From an uncultured Lachnospiraceae bacterium (lineage in GTDB: Bacteria > Bacillota > Clostridia > Lachnospirales > Lachnospiraceae), in contig CANOZK010000004.1 of the NCBI GenBank assembly GCA_947571775.1, positions 1 to 64,000 on the forward strand: a DNA stretch of 64,000 nt, written 5' to 3'. The notes beneath the pieces are model-generated. The model made no database searches and was not told the origin of the DNA. It saw only the letters and a list, made by a program, of their open reading frames with translations. This document shows, piece after piece, positions 7,693-15,852 of this stretch. How positions within the stretch are numbered: position 1 is the first letter of the stretch; each line of letters starts with the position of its first letter. The position numbers and the translations under genes are program-made.

Positions 7693-8652
7693 TTAATTTT
7701 CATACGAAAGTTGATTGCTCCGTGCCTGCCCGGAACTTTCATACAGTGTATCTAACAGTTTCGTAAAAGATTCTGGAAACGGCGCGGATACTTCCAGATA
7801 TTCTCCAGAATGGGGATGCCGAAAGCCCAATACACAGGCATGTAACGCCTGCCCCGGCAAGTGAAAGGGATTTTGGTCGTTTCTATTATACAGCCGATCT
7901 CCCAACAATGGATGGGAAATGCTGGCCATATGCACGCGGATTTGATGGGTGCGCCCGGTTTCCAACTGGCACTGAACATACGTATATTTTCCGAATCTCT
8001 CCAGCACCCGATAATGCGTAACGGCATGTCTGCCGCGTTTGGAATGAATGGACATCCGCTTCCGATCTGTGGGATGCCGGCCGATCGGCGCATTGACGCT
8101 GCCAGTTTCCTCCCGAATATTTCCCAGGACAACGGCATGGTAAATCCGGTGGATCGTATGTTCCTTTAACTGCTCCGCCAAATCTTGATGGGTGCGGTCA
8201 TCCTTGCAGATCACCAGAGCGCCGGAAGTATATTGATCGATCCGGTGGACGATTCCCGGCCGCAGTTCCCCGTTAATCCCCGATAAATTTCCCTGGCAGT
8301 GCGCCAGCACCGCGTTGACCAGCGTATGCTCAGCGTGTCCGGGAGCTGGATGGACCACCATCCCCTGAGGTTTGTTGACCACCAACAGAAAATCATCTTC
8401 ATAAAGAATATCCAGCGGAATTTCCTCCGGGACAATGGACACTGGGCGGCTCTGGGGAATCTGTACACATACCGTATCCCCTGCCTGTAAACGATAGCTG
8501 GGCTTTACTGGCTTTTCGTTGACCAGTACCATTTCCTCTTTGAGAAGTTTTTGCAGCCGGGAACGCGAAATCCCTTCCGCTTCCAGTGAAATACCCTTGT
8601 CGATCCGCTGGTTCTCCTGTTCCTGGCCGATGACGATTTCTTTTTTCTGCAT
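7693..8652 (-). CDS. RluA/RluD-family 23S rRNA pseudouridine synthase
   Basis: This 319-residue enzyme has an N-terminal S4 RNA-binding domain (about residues 14-70) and the catalytic domain with HRIDQYTSG, where Asp139 is the catalytic residue. It converts uridines of rRNA to pseudouridine and sits after lspA as in many Firmicutes. ATG at 8652 is preferred over an in-frame GTG at 8673 because AGGAAGAAGGG lies just upstream. The last 16 residues (YESSGQARSNQLSYEN) are encoded by a short palindromic repeat (7706-7747), not by family sequence, so the natural C-terminus seems to have been replaced or extended. Confidence 0.92.
   Translation of the reverse strand: MQKKEIVIGQEQENQRIDKGISLEAEGISRSRLQKLLKEEMVLVNEKPVKPSYRLQAGDTVCVQIPQSRPVSIVPEEIPLDILYEDDFLLVVNKPQGMVVHPAPGHAEHTLVNAVLAHCQGNLSGINGELRPGIVHRIDQYTSGALVICKDDRTHQDLAEQLKEHTIHRIYHAVVLGNIREETGSVNAPIGRHPTDRKRMSIHSKRGRHAVTHYRVLERFGKYTYVQCQLETGRTHQIRVHMASISHPLLGDRLYNRNDQNPFHLPGQALHACVLGFRHPHSGEYLEVSAPFPESFTKLLDTLYESSGQARSNQLSYEN
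7706..7747. repeat. Short palindromic repeat, copy A (inside the rluD-like 3' end)
   Basis: GAAAGTTGATTGCTCCGTGC is followed by a degenerate inverted half ending GGAACTTTCATACAGT. Outer arms GAAAGTT/AACTTTC and inner CCGTGC/GCCCGG give a hairpin. The same unit occurs at 23477-23520 and, in an expanded form, at 49612-49775. Confidence 0.7.
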
Positions 8653-8654
8653 GT

Positions 8655-9164
8655 TCAGCCCTTCTTCCTCCACAAAAACGCCAAATCCTCTTCTTTATAC
8701 CAAAACCCCACATACAAAAACAGAAAAAGGCCGCTGACCACCACATAGATATCCGCCATATTAAAAACAGGAAAATCGATCAGGGAAAAATAAAAGAAAT
8801 CCGTCACGTATCCATAAATTGCCCGGTCAATTCCATTTCCCGCAGCTCCTGCAAACAGCCCCGCAGCAATAGCATAAAGGGGGATGTAATAGGGAATCGC
8901 GGGCATATGCCGCAAAGACCACAGGACTGCAAGCAGAAATAATACACACAGAACCAGGAAAATCATTTTCTGATTCTGGAGCAGACCGAACGCAGCGCCC
9001 CGATTTTCCAGATAGTGCAGCTGAAACACATTTGGAATCCATACTTGATCTTTCTGGCCTTTTAAATATGCCCGCGCCAGATATTTCGTAAGCTGATCCA
9101 GAAAAATCAATGCCGCGATCCCTGCGCCGCAGAATAAGAAATACTGTTTCTTCTTTTCTTTCAT
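8655..9164 (-). CDS. lspA: Lipoprotein signal peptidase (signal peptidase II)
   Basis: This 169-residue polytopic membrane aspartyl protease removes the signal peptide of prolipoproteins after lipid attachment. Four membrane segments are visible, together with GNGIDR, VTDF (Asp122) and FNMAD (Asp138); the last two give the catalytic aspartates. Substrates in this window would include the DUF3048 and BMP lipoproteins. Its start overlaps the aroB stop by ATGA, and its stop lies 2 bases before the rluD-like start, so the three are one operon. Confidence 0.97.
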   Translation of the reverse strand: MKEKKKQYFLFCGAGIAALIFLDQLTKYLARAYLKGQKDQVWIPNVFQLHYLENRGAAFGLLQNQKMIFLVLCVLFLLAVLWSLRHMPAIPYYIPLYAIAAGLFAGAAGNGIDRAIYGYVTDFFYFSLIDFPVFNMADIYVVVSGLFLFLYVGFWYKEEDLAFLWRKKG

Positions 9165-10273
9165 ACTCTGCCTTTCAGATAATCAATGGCTGCGCACAGT
9201 TCTTCTTCCGTCACCGTGTTGTCCACAACCGCCTCTCCAATCTGTCTGAGAAGAATAAAACGGATTTGGCCATTGGACATTTTTTTATCCTTTTTGGTGG
9301 TTTCCATCAGCTCTTTTGTGGGCAAGTTAGCCTCCAACTGCGCGGGCAGCCCGAAAAGTTCGTTTGTTTTCTTAATCCTCTCCAGACAAACGGAATCGAT
9401 CCATCCGCGGCGGACAGAGAGATACGCAGCGGCTACACAGCCAATGGCGACGCACTGTCCATGAAGCATCTGAAAATCCATCTTTTTTTCTATGGCATGT
9501 CCAATGGTATGACCCAGGTTCAGCAGCGCGCGCACGCCTTTTTCTGTGGGGTCCTGCTCCACCACATCGGCCTTGATCTGACAGCTTCGGAAAATCATTT
9601 CCTGCAAAGTTTCGATCTGCTTGTCCTGTATGGACTCCCGGTGGCCCTCCAGCCATTGGTAATAAGAAGCGTCTCTCAATAAACCGTGTTTCAAAATCTC
9701 AGCCATGCCGCAGGCAAATTGCTGTTCATCCAGCGTGTCCAGCGTATGCAGATTCATATAGACCAATCTCGGCTGATGAAACGCGCCCACCATGTTCTTG
9801 TAACTGTCAAAATCCACGCCTGTCTTTCCGCCAATGCTGCTGTCCACCTGAGCCAACAGTGTGGTTGGCACCTGGATAAAGTCAATTCCTCGCAGATAGG
9901 TAGCCGCCGCAAATCCGGTCAAATCCCCGACTACTCCTCCACCCAGAGCCAAAAGCAGATCCCTGCGCTCAAAATTATGACCAATCAAATGTGTATATAA
10001 GTCCTGCACCGTGGATAGCTGTTTATTTTCCTCCCCGGCGGGCATTACAAAGACCGTGATTTGGGAAAACATATTTTCCAGCTCTTTTTTTACCGCTTCT
10101 TTGTAAAGGGGTTCTACATTGGTATCCGTCACAATACATAACTTACCGCCCTGCCTGCTTTCGTTTCTGCACTGGGCAATACAGGCGCCTAATTTGGAAA
10201 AATCCTTTTCCAGAACCAGGGAATAAGAAAATTCTCCGCTTCTTGCGATTTCAAGTCTGTTTTTTTGCTCCAT
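9161..10273 (-). CDS. aroB: 3-dehydroquinate synthase (shikimate pathway)
   Basis: This 370-residue NAD- and metal-dependent enzyme makes 3-dehydroquinate from DAHP. The NAD-binding GGGVVGDLTGF, the PTTLLAQVDSSIGGKTG segment and the metal-binding LNLGHTIGHAIE are intact. ATG at 10273 is chosen because GGAGG lies 9 bases upstream; an ATG at 10282 sits directly against that site. Longer readings further upstream only shadow ylmH. Its place between ylmH and lspA is unusual for a biosynthetic gene; other aro genes are not in the window. Confidence 0.94.
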   Translation of the reverse strand: MEQKNRLEIARSGEFSYSLVLEKDFSKLGACIAQCRNESRQGGKLCIVTDTNVEPLYKEAVKKELENMFSQITVFVMPAGEENKQLSTVQDLYTHLIGHNFERRDLLLALGGGVVGDLTGFAAATYLRGIDFIQVPTTLLAQVDSSIGGKTGVDFDSYKNMVGAFHQPRLVYMNLHTLDTLDEQQFACGMAEILKHGLLRDASYYQWLEGHRESIQDKQIETLQEMIFRSCQIKADVVEQDPTEKGVRALLNLGHTIGHAIEKKMDFQMLHGQCVAIGCVAAAYLSVRRGWIDSVCLERIKKTNELFGLPAQLEANLPTKELMETTKKDKKMSNGQIRFILLRQIGEAVVDNTVTEEELCAAIDYLKGRV

Positions 10274-10299
10274 TTTTGTCATCCTCCGCGCTTCTTGCC

Positions 10300-11055
10300 T
10301 TATTGATAGATTTCCAGAAGAATACTGTACCGTCCTTTTTTGGTCTGGGAAAGAACCTGCACAAAGCGAAACTTCCCTTTTCCCCGCACAGACACCACGT
10401 CCCCGTCCCTCAGTGTATAGCCGTTGGAGGTCATAAGGTTGCCGTTTACATAGACTTTTCCGTTTTGAATCAACGGCATCAGCTTTGTTCGGGAACCTCC
10501 GAAGGCCACGGCGATGACGGCGTCCAGACGAACAGAGGAAACCGTCCCCTGCACCGGCTTTCTCACCGGCTCCGGCCTCTGCTCCATCTGCGGCAGAATT
10601 CGGGTACGCACAGCCGTATGGCGTATTTTGACAAGCTCCTCTGCAAAGAAATTTGCCATGGAATCCACACAGAAAAACCAGGCATCGTCGCCGATGAGCA
10701 GAATATCCCCAATCATGCTCCGCTCCACGCCCAGATGAACCAGTGCGCCCAGGTAATCCCGATGGCTCAGGGCTTCCGGGAATTTGCCCGCCTCCTTGGT
10801 AATTTTCAGGCAGCGCATGGGGTATTCCCATTCATAAGAAAGAGCGTCAGGAATAAATGCTGCCATCTGACGCTCCGCACCCTCATAACCTCCGAAAGTT
10901 TCCGTGACAACCCCCGGAAAGCCATTTCTCAGGTCTTTTATCATATGTAACTGATGGAGATCCAAAAAGTCTGTAAACGTAACAATATCCCGCTGAAAAG
11001 CCATATTTTTCAAATCATCCACGCGATTTTTAAAAAAAGTATCTTGGTCTTTCAT
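10300..11055 (-). CDS. ylmH: YlmH family S4 RNA-binding protein
   Basis: This 251-residue protein belongs to the division-cluster YlmH family, with a C-terminal S4 domain (about residues 180-240, including RTKLMPLIQNGKVYVNG pattern) that binds structured RNA. YlmH homologues have been linked to cell division and, in Bacillus, to rescue of stalled 50S ribosomes. It follows sepF by 3 bases and precedes aroB by 26. Confidence 0.93.
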   Translation of the reverse strand: MKDQDTFFKNRVDDLKNMAFQRDIVTFTDFLDLHQLHMIKDLRNGFPGVVTETFGGYEGAERQMAAFIPDALSYEWEYPMRCLKITKEAGKFPEALSHRDYLGALVHLGVERSMIGDILLIGDDAWFFCVDSMANFFAEELVKIRHTAVRTRILPQMEQRPEPVRKPVQGTVSSVRLDAVIAVAFGGSRTKLMPLIQNGKVYVNGNLMTSNGYTLRDGDVVSVRGKGKFRFVQVLSQTKKGRYSILLEIYQ

Positions 11056-11058
11056 CTT

Positions 11059-11625
11059 TTATAACTCCGGGTTCATAGAAGAGATTGTCCCACTTAAAAT
11101 ATCCTGAAAGTCGCCGGATATATCCACATTATAAGGCGTTACAATAAAAACAAAATCCGATATCTTCTGAAACTGCCCGTTTAAGGAGTAACAGGCACCC
11201 AAAACGAAATCAATGATGCGTTGCGCCAAATCCACATCTACCCCTTCCAGGTTTAGGACTACTGTGCAGCCAGAAATCAACGTATCGGCAATGTCTCTGG
11301 TATCTTCCATCGTTGCGGGCTTTTTCACACATACTTCCATAGATTGTCCTTTTTTGGGGGAACGCATAGGAGTAATTTTGGAAGAAGCTGATTTTGTAGG
11401 CTTTCCGCTTGGCTTTTGTACTGTCTTATCTGGTTTTGCAGAGCTTTTCGGTTGTGGATCGTCATAGAATTCATCCTCATCGTCATTTTTCTGGAATTTT
11501 TCAAAAAACTTTTTGCGGGGCCTTTGGCTGTCAAAATCATCTTCGTAATCGTCATCCAGAAATTCATCGTCGTCGTAATCATCGTTGAGCTTCATCGCGT
11601 CTAAGAACTTATCCAAAACACCCAT
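11059..11625 (-). CDS. sepF: SepF, FtsZ-binding cell division protein
   Basis: This 188-residue protein has a short N-terminal amphipathic membrane-binding helix (MGVLDKFLDAMKL), a long Asp/Glu/Lys-rich disordered linker (about residues 15-95), and the C-terminal SepF domain (about 96-180) that polymerises into rings and binds the FtsZ tail. It acts at the septum as an FtsZ anchor. It lies between yggS and ylmH as in other Firmicutes. Confidence 0.95.
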   Translation of the reverse strand: MGVLDKFLDAMKLNDDYDDDEFLDDDYEDDFDSQRPRKKFFEKFQKNDDEDEFYDDPQPKSSAKPDKTVQKPSGKPTKSASSKITPMRSPKKGQSMEVCVKKPATMEDTRDIADTLISGCTVVLNLEGVDVDLAQRIIDFVLGACYSLNGQFQKISDFVFIVTPYNVDISGDFQDILSGTISSMNPEL

Positions 11626-11669
11626 TTCCTATCTCCAATCTCTTTTCAATCTGCAATGCAGGATTGGGA

Positions 11670-12362
11670 TTATAACTGATAATTTCGTTCTCCGAAAATA
11701 CCTGTTCCTACCCTCACCATGGTAGCGCCCTCCTCTATGGCCACCTCATAATCTCCGGTCATGCCCATGCTGAGCACACACATATTTACATTATTAATGT
11801 TTTTCCGGCTAATGTCAACACTTAATTTTCTCAGTCTCTGAAAAACCCACCGGTTTTCTTCTGGATCGTCCACATATGGCGCAATCGTCATCAACCCTTG
11901 AACGCGTAAATTCTCCATCGTGCTGACCTGTTCGATCAGCGGCAGCGTCTCCTCCACGGAAAGCCCGAATTTGCTCTCCTCTTCGGCTACATTTACCTCA
12001 ATCAGTATTGGCATGATTACTTGATGTTTAGCGGCTTCCGCCTGAATGGCCTCGGCTAACCGCAGGGAGTCCACCGAATGAATCAAAGCCACTTTGTCTA
12101 TGATATATTTTATCTTATTTCTCTGTAAATGGCCAATCATATGCCACTTTACATCTTTTGGCATCTGCGGATATTTTTCTGTGATCTCCTGTACTTTATT
12201 TTCTCCAAAACAGCGCGCCCCATGCGCATAAGCTTCTTTTAAATCCTCGATAGGCTTCGTTTTGCTGACCGCAATTAACGTGACCTCCTCCCGGCTTCTG
12301 CCGCTTCTGTCACAGGCACAGCGAATCTTCTCTTCCACACATTGCAATTGTTCCTGAATCAT
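11670..12362 (-). CDS. YggS/PROSC family PLP homeostasis protein
   Basis: This 230-residue alanine-racemase-fold protein binds pyridoxal phosphate through Lys34 in AVSKTKP and helps balance vitamin B6 and amino acid pools; it is not a racemase. The phosphate-binding end, SMGMTGDYEVAIEEGATMVRVGTGIFG, is intact in pieces (SMGMTGDYEVAI, MVRVGTGIFG). GGGGAGG precedes ATG at 12362. It stands at the head of sepF-ylmH, after an intercistronic hairpin. Confidence 0.96.
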   Translation of the reverse strand: MIQEQLQCVEEKIRCACDRSGRSREEVTLIAVSKTKPIEDLKEAYAHGARCFGENKVQEITEKYPQMPKDVKWHMIGHLQRNKIKYIIDKVALIHSVDSLRLAEAIQAEAAKHQVIMPILIEVNVAEEESKFGLSVEETLPLIEQVSTMENLRVQGLMTIAPYVDDPEENRWVFQRLRKLSVDISRKNINNVNMCVLSMGMTGDYEVAIEEGATMVRVGTGIFGERNYQL

Positions 12363-12381
12363 AATTACCTCCCCTTTTGCC

Positions 12382-12425
12382 TGTGTACGCTTGGAATTTT
12401 TTGTAGCTGATTTTAAGCGTACACA
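12382..12425. repeat. 11-bp inverted repeat between the HlyD-like gene and yggS
   Basis: TGTGTACGCTT (12382-12392) and AAGCGTACACA (12415-12425) are perfect inverted copies with a 22-base loop. It begins 2 bases after the HlyD-like stop codon in transcript order and lacks a T-run, so it may be an mRNA-stabilising or processing hairpin instead of a terminator. Confidence 0.6.
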
Positions 12426-12426
12426 C

Positions 12427-13815
12427 CTAATATAAGATATCTTCTTCTTTTACCTGAGAGGCATCCAATATGATATGGTCATACTGGGCCAGTCCATATT
12501 CGGTGCCTTTTGCTACAATGCAAAATTCCTCGTTCTGCTCCAGAATATTGATAAAACGGAATACCGCATACCCTTTGTTGATGCAGTAAACTCCTTCTAG
12601 CGCCTTGGTATCCTCCACTACATAGCGGTCATTGGAATCCGGCTTGCGCAGAATACTGCCCTTGGAGAATGCAGACGTATCCACATAACAAATATTCTCT
12701 TCTTCCCCATAAAGAGTCGTGCTGACAAACTCTGTGCCCGCTTTCTCCCCCTTTTTCTTTCCCGTCTCCAGCAGGAAACCGGCCTCTCCGTTGCTTCCCC
12801 CTACCGTTTTATACTCGGACGGTATCGTGTAAAAATCCTTATTTACAATGGAAGTCAGGGGAATCTTCAGACCGCTCTCCACATTGGTCACCAATTCAAT
12901 ATCAATAAAACGTTCCCCGACATACCGAATCAGTCCGCTGCCAAACTCAATATTCCCATATTTTTTGCCATCCCGCTCAATAATCGAGAAATCTCCGTTT
13001 TGTGAGATATTATCCTTTATAAAGCGAACCTTGATATAGCTTCTGTCTGTCAGGCTGCTGGCCTGCTTGTCACTTAACGGGATAATCAGATTCCAGGTTT
13101 CTCCGGTAACCAGCGTATAGACCGCCTCTCCCGCCTGTATGGGTTCTTTTTTCTTCAGGCTTTCCTTGTGGTAAGCTTTCTGGTCGAGGCTGGCCTCAGT
13201 AAAATTATCCACCGTGACCTCCTCATAACCGTCCCTGGAATACAGAATCATACCATTGCTTTTGGCGCGCACCAATATCTGGCCGCCCATAGCGACAGAC
13301 GGGGACTGGCCGTCCGCAGTACTACCGTCCATGGAATATTGCAGGATGCTTCCGCCCAATTCGTATTTAAAATTATAAGTGCTGTTAAAATTATTGGACT
13401 GGAAACCATAGGAAAATGCGCTCATCTGAGCGCGGATCATGGACAGATCTTCTTCCGATAAAGGCTGGTTGGATACCTGCTCCATCTGCTGTTCCCCCAA
13501 GCTGTAAACAATGGCGGACGCGCTGATTTTTCCGCCCTCACGGGCATAGTAATTCAGGTATCCTCCTGCATCTGCCGTTACAACCTGCTGTTTATAGAGT
13601 GCAAGTCCCGTATAAATCTCGTTTTTGGACAACGGGCCAGCCACGACCTGGTAAGAAGTAAAATGTACAGACGTAAAATACAAAACGATACTGATCAGCA
13701 TATAAATAAATAAAATACCAAATAATATGGTACCAATATTCAATGTAAAAATTCGTTTGAAATCCTGCCAGGCAATTTTTCTGGAAGGAAATTTAATCTG
13801 TTTATTGGATGACAA
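12427..13815 (-). CDS. HlyD-like membrane-fusion-type protein, function unknown
   Basis: This 462-residue protein has one N-terminal membrane segment (about residues 25-50) and a long extracytoplasmic part with beta-rich, lipoyl/barrel-sandwich-like segments resembling HlyD/adaptor proteins (for example GGQILVRAKSNGMILY and ITPL-type GLKIPLTSIV). Homologues are regular neighbours of yggS-sepF in Clostridia. No partner exporter is adjacent. The start is TTG at 13815, supported by GGAGG 7 bases upstream and no nearby ATG. It seems to be the first gene of the sepF operon. Confidence 0.75.
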   Translation of the reverse strand: MSSNKQIKFPSRKIAWQDFKRIFTLNIGTILFGILFIYMLISIVLYFTSVHFTSYQVVAGPLSKNEIYTGLALYKQQVVTADAGGYLNYYAREGGKISASAIVYSLGEQQMEQVSNQPLSEEDLSMIRAQMSAFSYGFQSNNFNSTYNFKYELGGSILQYSMDGSTADGQSPSVAMGGQILVRAKSNGMILYSRDGYEEVTVDNFTEASLDQKAYHKESLKKKEPIQAGEAVYTLVTGETWNLIIPLSDKQASSLTDRSYIKVRFIKDNISQNGDFSIIERDGKKYGNIEFGSGLIRYVGERFIDIELVTNVESGLKIPLTSIVNKDFYTIPSEYKTVGGSNGEAGFLLETGKKKGEKAGTEFVSTTLYGEEENICYVDTSAFSKGSILRKPDSNDRYVVEDTKALEGVYCINKGYAVFRFINILEQNEEFCIVAKGTEYGLAQYDHIILDASQVKEEDILY

Positions 13816-13851
13816 TGGGCTGCCTCCTTCAGCGACTGTTTGATTTGAACC

Positions 13852-13880
13852 ATTTTAACATAATTTTTCTAAATAAGCAA
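13852..13880 (-). promoter_or_regulatory. Promoter of the HlyD-like/yggS/sepF operon
   Basis: On the minus strand TTGCTT (13875-13880), a 17-base spacer and TAAAAT (13852-13857) lie 37 bases before the TTG start codon. Confidence 0.6.
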
Positions 13881-13983
13881 ATACGTTTCAAAAGGAAATC
13901 CTATTGATGCCACGTATAAATCGAGAAGGTAAGAGAAATACTAAAATTGGCTTTCATTCATATCAGATTAGGAGGGATGCTTT

Positions 13984-14205
13984 ATGAATTCCAAAGGATT
14001 AGACTATACGGCACTGATTATTGCGATTGTTGGAGCTGTAAACTGGGGGTTGATCGCGCTGTTCCGATTTGACCTGGTTGCCTTTACATTCGGCAATATG
14101 TCTTGGATCTCGCGTATTGTATACGGTCTGGTAGGATTGTGCGGGATTTATCTGATCAGCCTTTTTGGCCGGGTAAGGGACAACAGCATAGGAGCCAGCG
14201 AGTAA
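13984..14205 (+). CDS. DUF378 small membrane protein (YuzA-like)
   Basis: This 73-residue protein consists of two hydrophobic segments with the family pattern (ALIIAIVGAVNWGLIALF and IVYGLVGLCGIYLI). Function is unknown. AGGAGG lies 9 bases before ATG at 13984. It stands alone between divergent and convergent neighbours. Confidence 0.88.
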   Translation: MNSKGLDYTALIIAIVGAVNWGLIALFRFDLVAFTFGNMSWISRIVYGLVGLCGIYLISLFGRVRDNSIGASE

Positions 14206-14235
14206 AAAAGCTGCTCAAATTCTGTACAGATGAAT

Positions 14236-14280
14236 GAAAAAACAGGGAAAGGTATATCCGACTTCTGGTACCTTTCCCTG
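14236..14280 (-). terminator. Intrinsic terminator for the P-loop protein gene (possibly both strands)
   Basis: A perfect 12-bp stem CAGGGAAAGGTA (14243-14254) and TACCTTTCCCTG (14269-14280) is followed on the minus strand by six T residues. It also lies after the DUF378 gene, where the plus strand lacks a T-run. Confidence 0.85.
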
Positions 14281-14311
14281 TTGCCTGTTATGTAATTTTA
14301 TCCAAATAATT

Positions 14312-14731
14312 TTACAGTGCTTCTACAATCTTCGATTGGAGAGATGCGGGTATTTCTTCTTTGTCCATGGATATACTCACGACAAAGGTAAGATTGAACT
14401 GTTGTCCGATGGCATCTAACTGACTCAGCGTATTTGTCACATCCTGCCCCTCCAGCTTCGATATCGTCAAGAACCCATCCAGATACACTTGTTCTAGATC
14501 GTGATCCTGAGAGAGTATGCCGCAGATAAATCCAACAAACTCATCGCTGTTCTTTAGCGGGAAGAGAGATACATCAATTAGCCGTATTTTGTTATTCAAT
14601 TCGTACATATGCTTGGCGCTTTTATCCAGATACACTATGCTTCCATTTGCATCCTTGACTGCGCTGTTTGCTCTTTCCAGTAAAACCTTTGTCTTACCTT
14701 TGCCTTTTTTTCCTACTATTAGTTCAACCAT
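14312..14731 (-). CDS. Small P-loop NTPase-like protein of unknown function
   Basis: This 139-residue protein has a Walker A motif at its N-terminus (GKKGKGKT, residues 7-14) and a Walker-B-like hydrophobic strand ending in Asp (LEQVYLDGFL, about residue 82-90). It is too short for a PilT or AAA ATPase, though such proteins are sometimes labelled PilT-like. It has its own consensus promoter and terminator, so it is a one-gene unit. Role unknown. Confidence 0.75.
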   Translation of the reverse strand: MVELIVGKKGKGKTKVLLERANSAVKDANGSIVYLDKSAKHMYELNNKIRLIDVSLFPLKNSDEFVGFICGILSQDHDLEQVYLDGFLTISKLEGQDVTNTLSQLDAIGQQFNLTFVVSISMDKEEIPASLQSKIVEAL

Positions 14732-14790
14732 CCTGCTTTCCTCCTTAGACGTATAGGCATTTTCAACAAAATCCTATTCTTAATAGTTCA

Positions 14791-14819
14791 ATTATAGTGT
14801 ATATCACCAAAAAGTTCAA
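14791..14819 (-). promoter_or_regulatory. Promoter of the small P-loop protein gene
   Basis: On the minus strand TTGAAC (14814-14819), 17 bases, then TATAAT (14791-14796). It lies directly after the D,D-carboxypeptidase stop codon. Confidence 0.75.
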
Positions 14820-14828
14820 TGATTATTT

Positions 14829-15851
14829 TCAGGAATTGATCCGTTCTAGCATCTGATTCATTTGTTCATACAATTGCGGCTTATCCAAAGCATTTGTCAC
14901 AATGCTGATAAACGTTTTCCCGTATTCGTTCTGACTCACCAACGCCAGACAGTTTCCCGCCTCATCCGTAGTTCCGGTCTTTCCGCCCAGCACCGTCACA
15001 CCTTTTGGCTCTGTGGCTTCTCCAAGCAGATAATAGTCCGTAGATTCCAGATAAAAGGAGCGCTCCTGACCCAGAGTATTGCGAAACTGTACGGAAAAAG
15101 AATTCATCTGAATGATCTCCACAAATTTCGGATAACGGATCGCTTCGTTGAGCATCAGGTAGATATCGTAAACGCTGGTATAATGTTCCGTGTCCTGCAA
15201 ACCGTGAGGATTGGTAAAATGTGTGTTGGTCATCCCCAGCCGCGCAACCTCCTGATTCATAAGCTGGACAAAATTCTCCTGTGTTCCTCCCACATGTTCC
15301 GCAATGGCTGCCGCGGCATCGTTCCCAGAATAAATCAGCAATCCCTGAAGCAACTGCTCCAGCGTAAGCTGGTCTCCAGCGCGGAAACCGCAAAGCTGGG
15401 AACCTTCTTCCAAGATCAAAGCCTCCTGGCTGACCGTCACCTGATCTGTTAGATTTCCATATTTCAACGCAATAACGGCTGTCATAATCTTGGTGATACT
15501 TGCCGGGTAAAGCTTCTCGTAAAGCCTCTGCCCATATAAAATGCGCTTTCCTTCCAGGTCAAACAGACCTCCATACTGAGCAGCCTCCTGGCTGACTCCT
15601 TCCAACGGAACATTTCCTTCTGCGGATACACACAGATTCTCTGCAAAACCATTCTGCACCTGTCTGTCCGAAATCCCTGGTATTCCCGGAAACTCCCCGA
15701 CATCTTCAAATGCATGAGGCAGAACCATTCCCGCTCCTGAAAGGATATAATAACAAACGCCTGCTCCGCCTGCAACGATCAGCAGAAGTAACAAAACAAG
15801 AATAAAAGTTCTGCACAGTTTCTTTTTCCGCGCCATACGAGATTTTCCCAT
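14829..15851 (-). CDS. D-alanyl-D-alanine carboxypeptidase (DacA/DacF-type PBP)
   Basis: This 340-residue penicillin-binding protein trims the terminal D-Ala of peptidoglycan stems. It has an N-terminal membrane anchor (about residues 15-40) and the active-site motifs S118-I-T-K121, S175-G-N and KTG in GGKTGTTDEAG. The C-terminal beta domain of DacA is short or missing, since the protein ends about 60 residues after KTG. ATG at 15851 is preferred over GTG at 15860; both overlap or abut the rodA stop. It ends the mre-min-rodA operon. Confidence 0.92.
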   Translation of the reverse strand: MGKSRMARKKKLCRTFILVLLLLLIVAGGAGVCYYILSGAGMVLPHAFEDVGEFPGIPGISDRQVQNGFAENLCVSAEGNVPLEGVSQEAAQYGGLFDLEGKRILYGQRLYEKLYPASITKIMTAVIALKYGNLTDQVTVSQEALILEEGSQLCGFRAGDQLTLEQLLQGLLIYSGNDAAAAIAEHVGGTQENFVQLMNQEVARLGMTNTHFTNPHGLQDTEHYTSVYDIYLMLNEAIRYPKFVEIIQMNSFSVQFRNTLGQERSFYLESTDYYLLGEATEPKGVTVLGGKTGTTDEAGNCLALVSQNEYGKTFISIVTNALDKPQLYEQMNQMLERINS

Positions 15852-15852
15852 T

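Noticed and set aside
10274-10831. Long N-terminal extension of aroB
   Set aside because: It reads through ylmH in another frame and has no ribosome site; the real AroB start is at 10273.
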